Assembly (NCBI GenBank): GCA_024516035.1
Contig: CM044961.1
Location: 31,667,051 to 31,731,050 of the forward strand
From: Bactericera cockerelli
Taxonomy: Eukaryota; Arthropoda; Insecta; Hemiptera; Triozidae
DNA: 64,000 nucleotides
Direction: 5' to 3'
Made by a program: the position numbers and the translations under genes. Of the stretch, positions 27,497 to 37,166 are shown piece after piece; the stretch's first letter is position 1; the number at the start of each line of letters is the position of its first letter. The notes beneath the pieces were generated by a model. It saw only the letters and a program-made list of their open reading frames with translations. It did not search any database and was not told the origin of the DNA.

Positions 27497-30400
27497 TTCT
27501 CTACCTTCTACTCTTTATTGGACCACACTTTTGTTGGTGGTTAAAAAACTTGTATCCATATTTTTGTTGACCTCACCTGTTTGGTCATCGGGTTTGTGTT
27601 GACCTGACAATTATTCTTCATTTCACTTTTTCTCACTATCTCATTTTTTATTGACCTTAAGATAATTGACCTACACTTCTGTTGGCTTAAAAAACTTATA
27701 TCCATATATTTTTTGACCTCACCTGTTTGGTCATCGTATTGGTGTTGACAATTCTCTATCTCACATTTTTCTCACTTTCTCACTTTTCTGTTTATACTGA
27801 ATTAAATAGAGAGGTGCCAGCGTCGATGGCATGTTGAATACACCGGTTCCCTTCAGAACACCGAAGTTAAGCGACATCCAGCGAGGTTAAGACTTGGATG
27901 GGTGACCATTCAAATTCTAATTCTCGTGACGCTGGCTTTTCCCGGCCCCACTCAGGCTGGGTGAGGTCAATGTGAGTAGCAGGTTTGTGAGTTTCCTGCG
28001 AATGGAGGGTAAAACCCCCGTCGTGATATGACCATGGCAGTTGAAAGCGACGTTAAAACCCCACTTAAAAAAAAAATAAAAAAAATAGAGAGGTTAGTTG
28101 ATGGCATGAATATTCAGAACTATTACCTGCTGATGAGAGCAAATAAGCTCGAAACAGCTGTCCAGGTATGTTCTGATATTCATGTACATCTATTACTTTT
28201 CTGTTTATACTGATATACTGATTTTTGAACTTAAGATATTTGAACCACACTTTTGTTGGCATAAATTATATCCATATTTTGGTTGACCTCACCTGTTTGG
28301 TCATCGGGTTCGTGTTGACCTGACACATGTAGTAGCCCCGGTCCTCTCGTCTCACGTTCCTGATGTTCAGGGTCCACGTGTTCACGTCATTGTGCGTGAC
28401 GCTGAGACGTGCGTTGTTCGTGATCACGTGCTCGTGTATGGCGAGCACGGCCTTCGTGTCCGCCTTGATCCAGGCGACCTGGGTGGGGCAGGAGGTGGTG
28501 GAAAAATCGGAAATTAGGTTTTTTTAAATGGAGTGGAGGTAAAAATCTTCTAACTCATTCATTCTAACTCAACAAAGAATGGGGCTCCGATGCTAAGACC
28601 AGTGTATCCTACCCACTAAAAAACCCTCCGCTCCGGAAGAACAGACGAACCGGGAACCGATTTCAAAATCAACTTCCGGTGGAAATTAGGTTAGTAAAAA
28701 ATTGATGGTTGAGTTGAGTGGATAATAAAAGGTTGCAGGCAATAACCCCGCCCTTTCATCATCATACACTGAGAAAAAAATCATCCTTGTTAGCTAGTAA
28801 GTTATCCTTAAACGAGGATGGAATCGGGATTACTTTAAGAAAAGATTATTTGTCCTTGCACACTAAGACAACGATACAAGTTACATTCTTACATTGTAAT
28901 AATGAAGTGAGTAATATACTAATTTAGGTATCTATCATCCTTATATTTTAACATTTTTTCAAGGATGAATGTCCAGGATATTTTTTTATCTCAGTGTAGG
29001 GTAGCGTCATCGTGAACGATGGTAGCCAGACAGTGAAGGAATGACTTAGCACTTCTACCACTGTCTTTACAAGGAGGCTAATAATTGACAAGGGCCCCCA
29101 GAACCAAGCCCATGCTGGTCTACTTCCTGTTTCTAGTCCCCCGCTCTTTAGGCAGAACATTAGCTTCATTCTCTTTTTTGTTCTTGTTTCTTTGTTCAAT
29201 CTGTTTATTTTTTTAATTTCATTGTATTTTACTGAATATATTTCAGTCTTACCTAATAAAGCATACTATAAATAAATAAAATAAATGGTTTGGGGGAAAT
29301 AATGAAAGAGGAAGTAAATGCCGTTGGCATTAGCACCACTTGATCAAGTTTTGTTATATTAATGTCAATTCCTATGTAAATATTCTATGTACCTACTCTA
29401 TTGTAAATATTATTTAGAATTAAAAATAAAAACTAGAATTTAAATTATATGCACCCTAAGAAATATTTGTATAAATAATGAGCCATTAAAACAAAATATT
29501 GCCACCCCTGGTAGAAACCAAAGAGCTTACCACAGCTTAGAAGGTAGAAGTAAATATTAATTTATGTTGTCTTCTGAGCTTTTCTTGTCCGGAGAAAAAT
29601 AATTATGTAAAAAAGGTTTTTTTACATAAAATTAAGTAGGTACCAACTGAGATGCTGTGAACTTCTCAAGAGAGCAGGAGAAAAACAGGCCAAAGGAAGA
29701 TGAATAAAAACGAATAGGTATATTATGTATGTAGGAGGAGAAGGAGAAGAGGAGAGAAAAAGAGAAGGAGAGATGGAGCGGTAGAGAGAAGGAGAGAAAG
29801 ACGGAAGGAGAGAAATAAAGAAAAAATGAAAGAGAAGAGGAGAAGAATAAGGAGAATTGAATTGATTCTTTTTATTTGTACAGTAATAATATTTCTTAAT
29901 ATCTCCTAAGCTTATACAAACTTCTGAGGAAGGAGAGAAGAAGGAGAAATAAGTGTGAAGTGGACATTTAGAGAATGGATAGGATGTAGATTTTTAGTAT
30001 ATAAAGTACCTCAGCAAATAAGCTGAATTGGAACCAGTTGTTCTGTTATGTATTAATTTTGATGTATGTAATATTTCTGTTCCAATTAAAGGTTGATTTA
30101 TTTATTTAATGGACGGTTATGGTAGCAAAACATAAGTAAATACCATTTTTTTACCTGTAGGTAAGAAAATTTAAAATATATTTACCTACAGTCCAACAAA
30201 TTGGTTAGTGGGTAGATAATAATTTTAAGTACGCAAGTCATTTCTACCACTTTATTCAGACCTTCCCCTTCATATTTTCAACTCTAATCCTTCATATCAC
30301 ATACATAAAACACCCAATCTACTAAAAAAATCCCTTTTTCACTAAAACAACTTGGCTTCACTACTCCAAAAAAAATTCTTTAATTCTCGGAAAACTTCTC

Positions 30401-33400
30401 ATGTAATTCGTACATGCTGAATAGCTTTTAATGAAATGTTTTAGCCGGCGAAATATCTCTTGGCAGAAAGCCGAAATGGGAATGGCAATTACCTGTGCCA
30501 AAATATATACTGGGTGAACTCTTTGAAATCGAGTCCTCTTACTACTGATGGAATGTTAATAAAAACAAAAAGATAGATCTCTGTAGCAATCTTTACTCGT
30601 AAGACTAAGGAGAGTTTTACCATAGCAAGAACTTTTTTTTAAATTTTTGTGTTAATCACTTTCTTGATGTGATATCACCATGCTGAAGAGCCCGGGTTCG
30701 AACCCCGGAGCCAACAGAAATTCAAAAGTTAAAAAAGAGTTATCATATTTGTGTTAATCATATTCGTGATATCACAACGACTCAAACTCGCTATATTATA
30801 ATCGACGCTGAAACCGGGATTTGAACCACCGACCTCCAGGTTACAAGTCCGCCGCCGTATCGATCAAGCTACTGAGGTCTCGGTTCCATGGCAAGAACTT
30901 TTAAAAGAATGGTTGAGTTGAAAATTGTGAAGAGTTTTACTCTTGCAAGATCTTTGCTCCACCCTGTACATAAGCTAACTAGTCGAAAGACTAGCTACAT
31001 GATTCTGATGGTCGCCATTAACTGCCCCTCTTTTCCTTACCCTCCCTCCCACCCCCCCCCCCCCCCTCCCCGGAGTCCTTAAGGAAATGTGTCCAGGAAG
31101 TGGCAATGGTCAGGACGTCCGCCCCATTATCCTGCGGGATGTGATTCGCTTTCGCCTGGAGAGATGGCTTCCTTTGAGCGTTTGCAGAGAGGGTATAGAG
31201 GAAGAGGGAGAAGGGGAGAGGGGGAAGGAATAGGGGGAGAGGGAGAAAATAGGGAGAGGGATAGGGAGAAAATAGGGAGAGGGATAGAGATAAAATATGG
31301 AGAGGGATAGGGAGAAAATAGGGAGAGGGATAGGGAGAAAATAGGGAGAGGGAGAAAATAGGGAGAGTAAGAAAATAGGGATAGGGTAGAAGGAGATAAT
31401 AGAGGCAGGTAGAAGACAAGTTTTACTGTGGTAAGTATTGTAAGTAAATTGAGGGAGAAAAGAAAGAGTGGGTAGTTAGGGGGAGAGGGAGATAGAGGGA
31501 GAGGGGATAGGGGGAGAGGGAGGAGAAGGAGATAATAGAGGCAAGTAGAAGAAATGTTTTACTGTGGTAAGTGAATTGAGGGAGAAAAGAAAGAGTGGGT
31601 AGATTAGAGGAGAGGGAGAAGAAGGAAGAAAAGAGGCAGGTAGAAGACAAGTTTTATTGTGGTAAGTGAATTGAGGGAGAAAATAAAGTGATATAGTGTG
31701 AAGAATAGAAGAAATGTGAGAACAAAACATTAAGGAAATATTTGTTGTTAGTAATGTTATAATCTACAAAATAGTTTGACTCCAGGGTATGGTAAAATTG
31801 GGTAACCTTGGACCGTGCGATAAGTCTTAAGATTAAGAAGGACCTAATTAATATTACAAATGTGTTTTTATATTATAATTATAGATAAGTAGATAGTCTT
31901 ATGTTAAATAGTTTTATAATTTTTTTTTTATTACGATTTTATTACGATTATTTGTAAAATTAGTTAATACAGGGTAAGTATGCCCTGTATTGTTCAAATA
32001 AATAAATAAAGACTGCTTATAAGAGACAAAGAAATTCATACTGAAAGAGGCGGTTATAGCAACCAACTATAAAATTACTATTGATTCGTCGGAATTGCGG
32101 AAATGTGTTAACATGATTTTATTTTTTTTTTAATATATCAATGGAGCTTTAACTCCGTAGACTTGAAAAAAAAAAAAATCTTGTGAATTCTATAAATATT
32201 ATTATCAAAAAATGCAATGCGCATGTGCAGGTGCCAATATTAAAATATATGTGTTTGCGAATGCTCATGCTCTAAATTCAATCGCTAACTTTGAATGTGC
32301 AAAATATGTGAGTTTTTTCAAGAGATAGACAAAATACTGAACTGTACATTGAAGGAGCTGAATTGAATTGGTAATACCTCATAGCTGATAGAAAGTATTT
32401 TATCTATTTTTTTATTTTATCTATTTTCAAAGAGAGAGAGAGAAAAGAGAGAGAGAGCAGTGATAGGAATCAGAAAATGAAATAACTTGGAGAATCGTAA
32501 AGATTAATTGAAAATTTTCAAGAATTTTTCCAGAAGAAGGTAAAGAAGAATGTTAGTGGAAAGCTAGATAGTCCATCTAAATCACCATTCAGTTAATAAA
32601 TTATAATATTATGAAACAATCCAAAATTGGAGTCTAAATTATACTAATGAGTCATTAAATATTATTATTTATGAATCATTTACCACATTTTCTTAAAAAT
32701 AAAATGTATAAGAACTAGTGGCATTGAAAGTAGAAGAAACATTTGAAAAAAGGGCGTATTTTATAAGAAGAGACAGTGAGGTAAAGACTTTTCTGCAAAT
32801 ATGATGTGCATTGTGCGAAACTCAGTTTGGAGGAAGAGAAGTGCGGTGCATCGGAGGATCTCTAGTTTGATGCTGGTGCCCGAAACGCATGCGTGCGCAT
32901 TCCAAGTGCTTCCCCTTCAAGAAGGAAGCTTTGAGTTATTTCTTCTGTTTGAAAAGAGTAGGTTTTGCATTAGTTCTTAATTATTTTTGTGGCAGAGTAA
33001 GTAAACTTTGCGTTCCTTCTTCTTCTAAAGCGGAAGAATTGCTCTTATCATTATCTTATAAAAGAGATAACGTTCTGTTTCCTTCTCTCTTTTATTTAAA
33101 AGAAATAGCATTTATTATTTGCCTCTTCTTTTTTTTTAGAAAAGAAAACATTACTTTGCTTCCTCTCTTTTTCGGAAGAATAGTAAGCATTGAGTTACTC
33201 CCCCTCTTCAGAAGACGAGGATGAATTTTCATCTCTTTTCTAAAAGAATAAGAGCTTTTGCTTGCTTTCTCTTTCTTCTTTAAGTAAGGAAACTTGTACT
33301 TATAAAACTTTTCTTGAAGAACAGTAAGCATTGAGTTACTTCCCTTTTAAAAAAAGAACTCCCTCTCTTATCTAAAAGAAGACATTTTTTTTCTTCCTTA

Positions 33401-34326
33401 TTTCCCAAATAAAGAAGAACTTTTGATTCCTCTCTCCTCAGAAGTTAGACTTAGCTTATAGGAGATGTATTGTTTGTAATATCATTATTGTATAAATAAA
33501 TAAAAGTATTCAATTCAATTCATTTCTTTTCTAAAAGAATAAAAGCTTTTGCTTGCTTTCTCTCTATTCTAAAAAAAAGAAAACTTGTACTTATAGAACT
33601 TTTCTTGAAGAACAGTAAGCATTGAGTTACTTATTCCCCTTTTAAAAAAGAACTTCCTCTCTTATCTAAAAGAAGACATTTTTTTTTTTTTTGTTCCTTA
33701 TTTTCTAAATGAAGAAGAACTTTTGCTTGCTTTCTCTTTCTTCTATAAGTTAGTAAAGAAAATTGTTCTTTAAGAACTTTTCTTGAAGAACAGTAAAGCA
33801 TTGAGTTATTTCCCTTTAAAAAAAAGAAGAATTTCCTCTCTTATCTAAAAGAAGACGATCTTTTTCTTCCTTATTTTCTAAATGAAGAAGAACTTTTGCT
33901 TGCTTACTCTTTCTTTTATAAGTAAGGAAACTTGTACTTATAGAACTTTCCTTGAAGTACAGTAAGCATTGAGTTACTTCCCCTCTAAAGAACATCTTTT
34001 TCTTCATTATTTTCTAAATGAAGAAGAACTTTTGATTCCTCTATTTTCTAAAAGAAAAAGAACTTTTGCTTCCTCTCTTTTCTAACAGAAGAAGCAGCTT
34101 CCCTCCCGAAGGGGTGCCTCAGGGCTCACGGGTACCTTCATCGCAGAACTGTCCGTGGGGAACACAATGCTCCCGCCCGTGTTGACGTGATTGTCGCCCG
34201 CGCTATGACTCACCCGGTGGCCGCCCAAGTGGTTCACCACGCACGTGAACAGGGCGTCCCGCCCCTGGGCGATGGTGACGTTTTCGAGTGGGTAGAGAAA
34301 GTCGGGTTCGAATCCCCGCACCAGAA
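23949..34326 (-). CDS. DIP/lachesin-family immunoglobulin receptor, partial (Ig domains 1 and 2)
   Basis: Four consecutive exons, complement of 23949-24077, 26604-26796, 28293-28478 and 34214-34326, join in frame to give 207 residues. Ig1: LENVTIAQGRDALFTC, VAWIKADTKAVLAIHEHVI, RGYYMCQVNT. Ig2: LEVVIPPDI, GGSAKLVCKAKGYP, ITWRREDSKEI, LNLTKVTRSEMGAYQC. Both Ig folds keep their Cys pair and the core Trp. The wording matches insect DIP proteins, cell-surface receptors that bind Dpr proteins in neuronal partner recognition; lachesin is a close relative. Missing from view are the signal-peptide exon (upstream, higher coordinates), the Ig3 domain and the membrane anchor (downstream). The four introns or flanks are full of repeats, and three of the four exon 3' ends have intronic duplicates. 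Confidence 0.9.
24270..24356 (-). mobile_element. Truncated LINE 3' end (tail type J)
   Basis: TTGAATTGAATT, ATTTTACATAG, CATCTCCTAAGCTACGG. Similar ends are at 29858, 33440 and 48100. Confidence 0.5.
24360..24730. repeat. Inverted pair of LINE tails (type 1)
   Basis: The minus copy 24360-24555 and the plus copy 24610-24730 meet head to head around GGGCGGGGTTATTGCC and GGCAATAACCCCGCCC. Confidence 0.65.
24735..24963. repeat. (TC)n, (ACTC)n and (CA)n microsatellites
   Basis: Simple repeats leading into the DIP minisatellite. Confidence 0.9.
24964..26603. repeat. Minisatellite made of DIP exon C 3' ends, 11 extra copies
   Basis: CCTCACCTTTCTGACTGG starts at 24964, 25118, 25274, 25410, 25566, 25711, 25847, 26001, 26153, 26302 and 26446; the real exon's is at 26598. 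Spacing is 136-156 bp. Each unit has about 100 bp of exon C with its GTGAGG donor, then a (CACACC)n spacer. Three junction types (GGCCACTC, TTGCAGAC, TTGAAGAC) alternate, showing amplification of multi-unit blocks. Long open frames here (for example 26203-26856) are a by-product. Confidence 0.93.
26604..26796 (-). CDS. DIP exon C (linker and first half of Ig2)
   Basis: Encodes MAYLEVVIPPDI to NPPSSQK plus one base. The acceptor is preceded by an uninterrupted C run on the coding strand (G run 26799-26815). The donor is GTGAGG. The downstream two thirds of the exon and the donor are repeated 11 further times in the intron (24964-26600). This copy is taken as the real exon because only it has the acceptor and the first 30 or so codons. 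Confidence 0.9.
26799..26815. repeat. G17 run serving as DIP exon C pyrimidine tract
   Basis: On the minus strand it is a C run ending in CAG, directly before the exon. Confidence 0.9.
26818..26937. repeat. 60-bp tandem duplication beside DIP exon C
   Basis: GAAACCCGAGTTAC.CAAAAAT and ACAGGGCTTCCATAAAAG each occur twice. Confidence 0.85.
26955..27115 (+). mobile_element. Truncated LINE 3' end (type 1)
   Basis: GGAAGAGATTGTCACAGGCA, ATAACCCCGCCCTTTAGG, AT-rich tail. Confidence 0.6.
27355..27765. repeat. Three decayed copies of the DIP exon B donor end
   Basis: TTGACCTCACCTGTTTGGTC occurs at about 27356, 27569 and 27713 (first base of the third varies) and at the real exon, 28284. The first two also share CATCGGGTT and GTGTTGACCTGACA-like exon sequence. 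A (TC)n tract (27430-27500) lies among them. Confidence 0.85.
27816..28082 (+). mobile_element. 5S rRNA-derived SINE, full length with target duplication
   Basis: The head 27816-27935 keeps 5S landmarks: GCCAGCGTCGATGGCATG, ACACCGAAGTTAAGC, CTTGGATGGGTGACC, GTGACGCTGGCTT. Then come the central domain (CCCCACTCAGGCTGGGTG), the tail (GAATGGAGGGTAAAACCCCC, GCGACGTTAAAACC) and an A-rich end. AAATAGAGAGGT flanks both sides (27804-27815, 28083-28094). Confidence 0.93.
28083..28235 (+). mobile_element. Hammerhead-ribozyme repeat, copy 2
   Basis: About 90% like 7670-7825, including the TTTTCTGTTTATACTGAT flank. The 5S SINE landed in its first 35 bases; the leading part is at 27770-27815. Confidence 0.75.
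28105..28184 (+). ncRNA. Type I hammerhead ribozyme, copy 2 (inside DIP intron)
   Basis: Core CTGATGA at 28130-28136. Stem II is GAGC/GCTC with loop AAATAA. GAAA is at 28151-28154, stem III ACAG/CTGT, and the GTC cleavage site ends at 28162. Stem I is longer than in copy 1: ACCTG/CAGGT, an internal loop, then 28105-28120 pairing with 28170-28184 over 15 pairs and one bulge. It lies antisense to the DIP transcript. Confidence 0.88.
28293..28478 (-). CDS. DIP exon B (rest of Ig1)
   Basis: Encodes 62 residues, from VAWIKADTKAV to NTNPMTKQ, including the DRGYYMC motif. Acceptor CCCACCCAG, donor GTGAGG; phase 0 at both ends. The last 40 or so bases with the donor recur three times in the following intron. 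Confidence 0.92.
28518..28655 (+). repeat. Repeat I, copy 2
   Basis: Same blocks as 20243-20372, here 40 bp from DIP exon B. Confidence 0.75.
28767..28996. mobile_element. Tc1/mariner-like MITE inserted in element G
   Basis: Inverted ends CACTGAGAAAAAAAT and ATTTTTTTATCTCAGTG, flanked by TA on both sides (28765-28766, 28997-28998), inside the (ATC)n tail of element G. Confidence 0.75.
29000..29145 (-). repeat. Element G
   Basis: GGGTAGCGTCATCGTGAACG, CCCCCAGAACCAAGCC, ending TTTCTAGTCCCCC. Confidence 0.7.
29700..29850. repeat. (GA)-rich tract
   Basis: AGGAGAAGGAGA-type sequence. Confidence 0.9.
29858..29930 (-). mobile_element. Truncated LINE 3' end (type J)
   Basis: TTGAATTGATTCTTTTTATT, ATCTCCTAAGCTTATAC. 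Confidence 0.45.
29945..30640. other. AT-rich intronic DNA, nothing recognised
   Basis: DIP intron A-B. A 45-bp stretch (30553-30600, AATAAAAACAAAAAGATAGA) recurs at 61775. Confidence 0.4.
30738..30884 (-). mobile_element. SINE family A
   Basis: TTATCATATTTGTGTTAATC, GATATCACAACGACTC, GATTTGAACCACCGACCTCC, ATCAAGCTACTGAGG. Confidence 0.8.
31185..31680. repeat. Purine-rich minisatellites
   Basis: First a (GGGAGAGGGATAGGGAGAAA)-like array to about 31400. Then three 100-135-bp units start GAGGCAGGTAGAAGACAAG and GTGGTAAGTGAATTGAGGGA. Confidence 0.85.
31745..32012 (+). mobile_element. Truncated LINE 3' end (tail type K)
   Basis: GGGTAACCTTGGACCGTGCG, GATAAGTCTTAAGATTAAG, ending TATTGTTCAAATAAATAAAT. 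A related minus-strand end is at 42290. Confidence 0.5.
32015..33090. other. AT-rich intronic DNA, nothing recognised
   Basis: DIP intron A-B; a short (GA)n at 32425-32460 and no exon-like signal. Confidence 0.4.
33095..34095. repeat. Degenerate 175-bp tandem repeat, about 4 copies
   Basis: CTTTTGCTTGCTTTCTCT starts at 33252, 33545, 33723 and (one change) 33896. Each is followed by GGAAACTTGTACTTATA, CTTGAAGAACAGTAAGCATTG and CTCTTATCTAAAAGAAGAC. A LINE tail (33440-33520) interrupts one unit. It runs up to DIP exon A. Confidence 0.85.
34214..34326 (-). CDS. DIP exon A (start of Ig1)
   Basis: Acceptor CTGTTTCAG, donor GTGAGT. Encodes GFEPDFLYPLENVTIAQ and TCVVNHLGGHR; the Cys is the first of the Ig1 pair. 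Phase 1 entry, phase 0 exit into VAWIKAD of exon B. Confidence 0.9.
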
Positions 34327-34562
34327 CTGAAACAGAGAATAATTTGTTATTATAATTACCAGATGCTGGTCAGATGAAAGAAATTTTTTATTTATAAAAA
34401 AATGTTATCATCTTGTTGATTTAATAAAAAAAACTTTTAATAATAATAAAAAAAAAATTATAATAATGTTTTTTTTTATTGTTGGTTTACCTTGTGGTGT
34501 AAACAATTTTCTTACATCTAGTCTTAAAACAAACTTGAATATATTTATTTGAATATATTTTG

Positions 34563-34765
34563 TCTCTCCTGTTAACTCAGTGGTAAAGGCAGCACTCTGT
34601 GAATCCAGAAGTTCTAGAGGTCGCGGGTTCGAAACCCAGCTGGGACATGACACATTTAGGATTTTTACTAGATAATAATGCATCTTGGGCTTACTGCTGG
34701 AACAATGGTACTCATTAGTCCTAATCGGGCAGTATAAATAAGACGATATTTTTATTATTATTATT
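34563..34765 (+). mobile_element. SINE family D
   Basis: TCTCCTGTTAACTCAGTGGT, GGTCGCGGGTTCGAAACCCA, GGGCTTACTGCTGGAACAAT. Confidence 0.75.
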
Positions 34766-34969
34766 TAATTTAAAAACTAATAAAAAAAATCTAAGATACA
34801 TGTATAAAGAAGGACAGGGGAAAATGTTGACTAATTGATTAGGAAGATTCACGTTTGAAAAAAGACAGTGGTAAGGTATAGTGATAAGACAGCTCCGTTA
34901 CGCCACAGAGCTAAGAAACAGCTACAAAGGCCAGCTGAGATATGACCTCTACAGTTGTTGTCAAGGTGA

Positions 34970-35040
34970 AAGTTAAGTTATAGAGTCCACTATGTTTAAC
35001 ACCGACCTTTAGGTTACGAGTCTTATCGATCGAGCTGATT
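34970..35040 (-). mobile_element. SINE family A fragment
   Basis: ACACCGACCTTTAGGTTACG, TCTTATCGATCGAGCTGA. Confidence 0.5.
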
Positions 35041-35145
35041 TTTTTACTTTCTATTCTGGTTTGAAAAGGAATGGCTTGAGAGTCTCTATGGGAGAGAGAG
35101 GGATGGAGGGAGGGGGCGAATGAGAGAAAAAGAGGCTGAAAGAAA

Positions 35146-35290
35146 GTTATCATATTTGTGTTAATCACTTTCGTGATATCACAACTACTCTAACTCGCTT
35201 TACTAAATCTACGCTGAAACCGAGACTTGAACCACCGACCTCCAGGTTACAAGTCCGCCGCCTTATCGATCAAGCTACTGAGGTCGGTAA
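35146..35290 (-). mobile_element. SINE family A, full length
   Basis: TTATCATATTTGTGTTAATC to GATCAAGCTACTGAGGTCGG. Confidence 0.85.
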
Positions 35291-35424
35291 AGAGGCTGAA
35301 AGAGATAGAAGTTAAAGAGTTAAGATATTCATGGCTAAAATCCAACTAATTGTATATAAAAAAAAAAACAATTTTTATAGAAATCATAATAGTTGTAGAG
35401 TGAAATAAGTGCTTAAACCGATCA

Positions 35425-35430
35425 AGTGAA

Positions 35431-35462
<32 letters not shown>

Positions 35463-35465
35463 GAA

Positions 35466-35497
<32 letters not shown>

Positions 35498-35560
35498 GGA
35501 GAGAGAGAGAGAAAGAGAGGAGAGAGAGAAAGAGAGAGAGAGAAAGTGGTAGGGATAGAA
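35425..35560. repeat. (GA)n microsatellite
   Basis: AGAGAG with AAAG interruptions. Confidence 0.95.
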
Positions 35561-36140
35561 AGAGAGCCAGATATAAATAGGGGGAAAAAATTGAAAAGTG
35601 AGAGAAAATAATCTGCAGTAAATGTATAGTTGCATAACTCCCTCGCACACAGATTTGTTTCTCCTTTCCGCGTACATGATAAATCGATTCATAATAGTGG
35701 AAGGTAACCACTTAAGACTTTTTTTTACCATCTAACCCTCAGATTCTTATTATTATATGGTCAAAAATTGTTTTACTCTATTTGCAAAAGGCCATAATTG
35801 AAAAAAATATAATTATACAAAAATTGGGTATAATTAGATACGATATACAAAAATTATGACAACGAGACAAAGCCATGAACAACTCTTCCGACACACACAC
35901 ACACACACACAAACGTAATATAAGATACAATATAAGCCAATATCAATACTGTTTGTTTCCCACATACGATGCTTGGAAGTAAAAAAGGAGGGAGAACATA
36001 TTATTGAGAAGAAAATTGTGGTTGACAGGTTTTATGTCGAAAATTAAAAAATATAATCCTACCACTTGAACATAGACCAGTGCCGAAGGGTTCTGTATAT
36101 TCAGTTATTCAGTGGCTTTTGGCAAATTTTAAAAGGCATT

Positions 36141-36397
36141 TTAAATACGAAATGTGAAATAAAATCTTATGAAGAGGTTATTTTTCCTTATAGAGAGGTA
36201 AATTGGACCTGAAGACTTTTTTTAAAAAATAGTTGTGCCCCGGAACCGCTTTTGCATTACTTCAGGGCACTTTACCTTTACATCCATGCCTTTCCGGAAA
36301 CGGAAAAACTCGGTCAGAATTTTCCGCTCCGGCCGGGATTCGACCCCGCAACCTCCGGGTCAGTCACCAATGCTCTTAACCACTGAGCCACGGAGAT
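36141..36397 (-). mobile_element. SINE family E
   Basis: Minus-strand head GGCTCAGTGGTTAAGAGCAT, B box GGGTCGAATCCC, body CATCCATG and CCTGAAGTAATGC. About 100 bp beyond (AATACGAAATGTGAAATAAA and on) is also shared with 46332-46580. Confidence 0.75.
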
Positions 36398-36467
36398 CGG
36401 AGTTGATGTTCTTTTATTGTGAATTGGTCATGCACCGCTGGGTATGCAATGTCTATTTGTCTAACCA

Positions 36468-36600
36468 GCCGGGACATGACAAGTTATCCTCCCATTTGGG
36501 ATTTTTACCACATAATAATACGTCTTGGACTTACTGCTGGAATAATGGGACTTTAATAGTCCTAATCGGGCAGTATAAATAAGGCGATATTATTATTATT
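36468..36600 (+). mobile_element. SINE family D, 5' truncated
   Basis: GGGACATGACAAGTTATCCT, GGACTTACTGCTGGAATAAT, GTATAAATAAGGCGATATTA. Confidence 0.75.
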
Positions 36601-36643
36601 ATTATAAAGTTGTTCTCTTACTTCCCTGTTGCACAACATGTAG

Positions 36644-36790
36644 CCGACCTCAGTAGCTGGATCGATAAGGCGGCGGACTTGTAACCTGGAGGTTGGTGGT
36701 TCAAGTCCCGTTTTCAACGTAGATTTAATAAAGCGAGTTTGAGCAGTTGTGATATCACAAAAGTGATTAACACAAATATGATAACAAAAA
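36644..36790 (+). mobile_element. SINE family A, full length
   Basis: CCGACCTCAGTAGCTGGATC to AACACAAATATGATAAC and poly(A). Confidence 0.85.
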
Positions 36791-36849
36791 AAAAAAAGAA
36801 AACTGTTGTATAACATGTATTGTATGTTCCAGTGTCTTTTTCCATAAAA

Positions 36850-37132
36850 AAAAAATGGGGGCCGAGTTCCAAAAAGTTCAAGATATCAAAAAAATGATCA
36901 GAATTAACCCCTGTTTTTTTTTTAATCCGAGAAAATGTTGTTCTCTAACTTTTTTTGTATCTTTAACCAATTCAAAGAAACAGCGGCTGCGGCCAATATT
37001 TGCGGCCCTGCGGCCGCATTTTGCGGCCGATTTCAACCAAAAGTTTCGTGGTTCGTCTGGTGTATGAAATCAATTTTCATACTAAATTTCAAGTCTCTAG
37101 CTCAAACCGTTCTCGAGATATCCTGTTTACAC

Positions 37133-37166
<34 letters not shown>

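Larger units (their letters stand above)
28725..29280 (+). mobile_element. LINE 3' end interrupted by element G
   Basis: GCAGGCAATAACCCCGCCCT at 28735 breaks off. It resumes after element G as CCGCTCTTTAGGCAGAACAT at 29142, followed by the AT-rich tail. The junctions share CCGC(C/T)CTTT. Confidence 0.6.

Noticed and set aside
27816..27935. A functional 5S rRNA gene
   Set aside because: It is diverged, fused to a SINE body and flanked by a target duplication.
31018..31200. A possible exon on the minus strand (NGADVLTIATSWTHFLKD)
   Set aside because: Exon A joins exon B directly in phase, no donor follows, and both ends run into GA-rich repeat and a G run.
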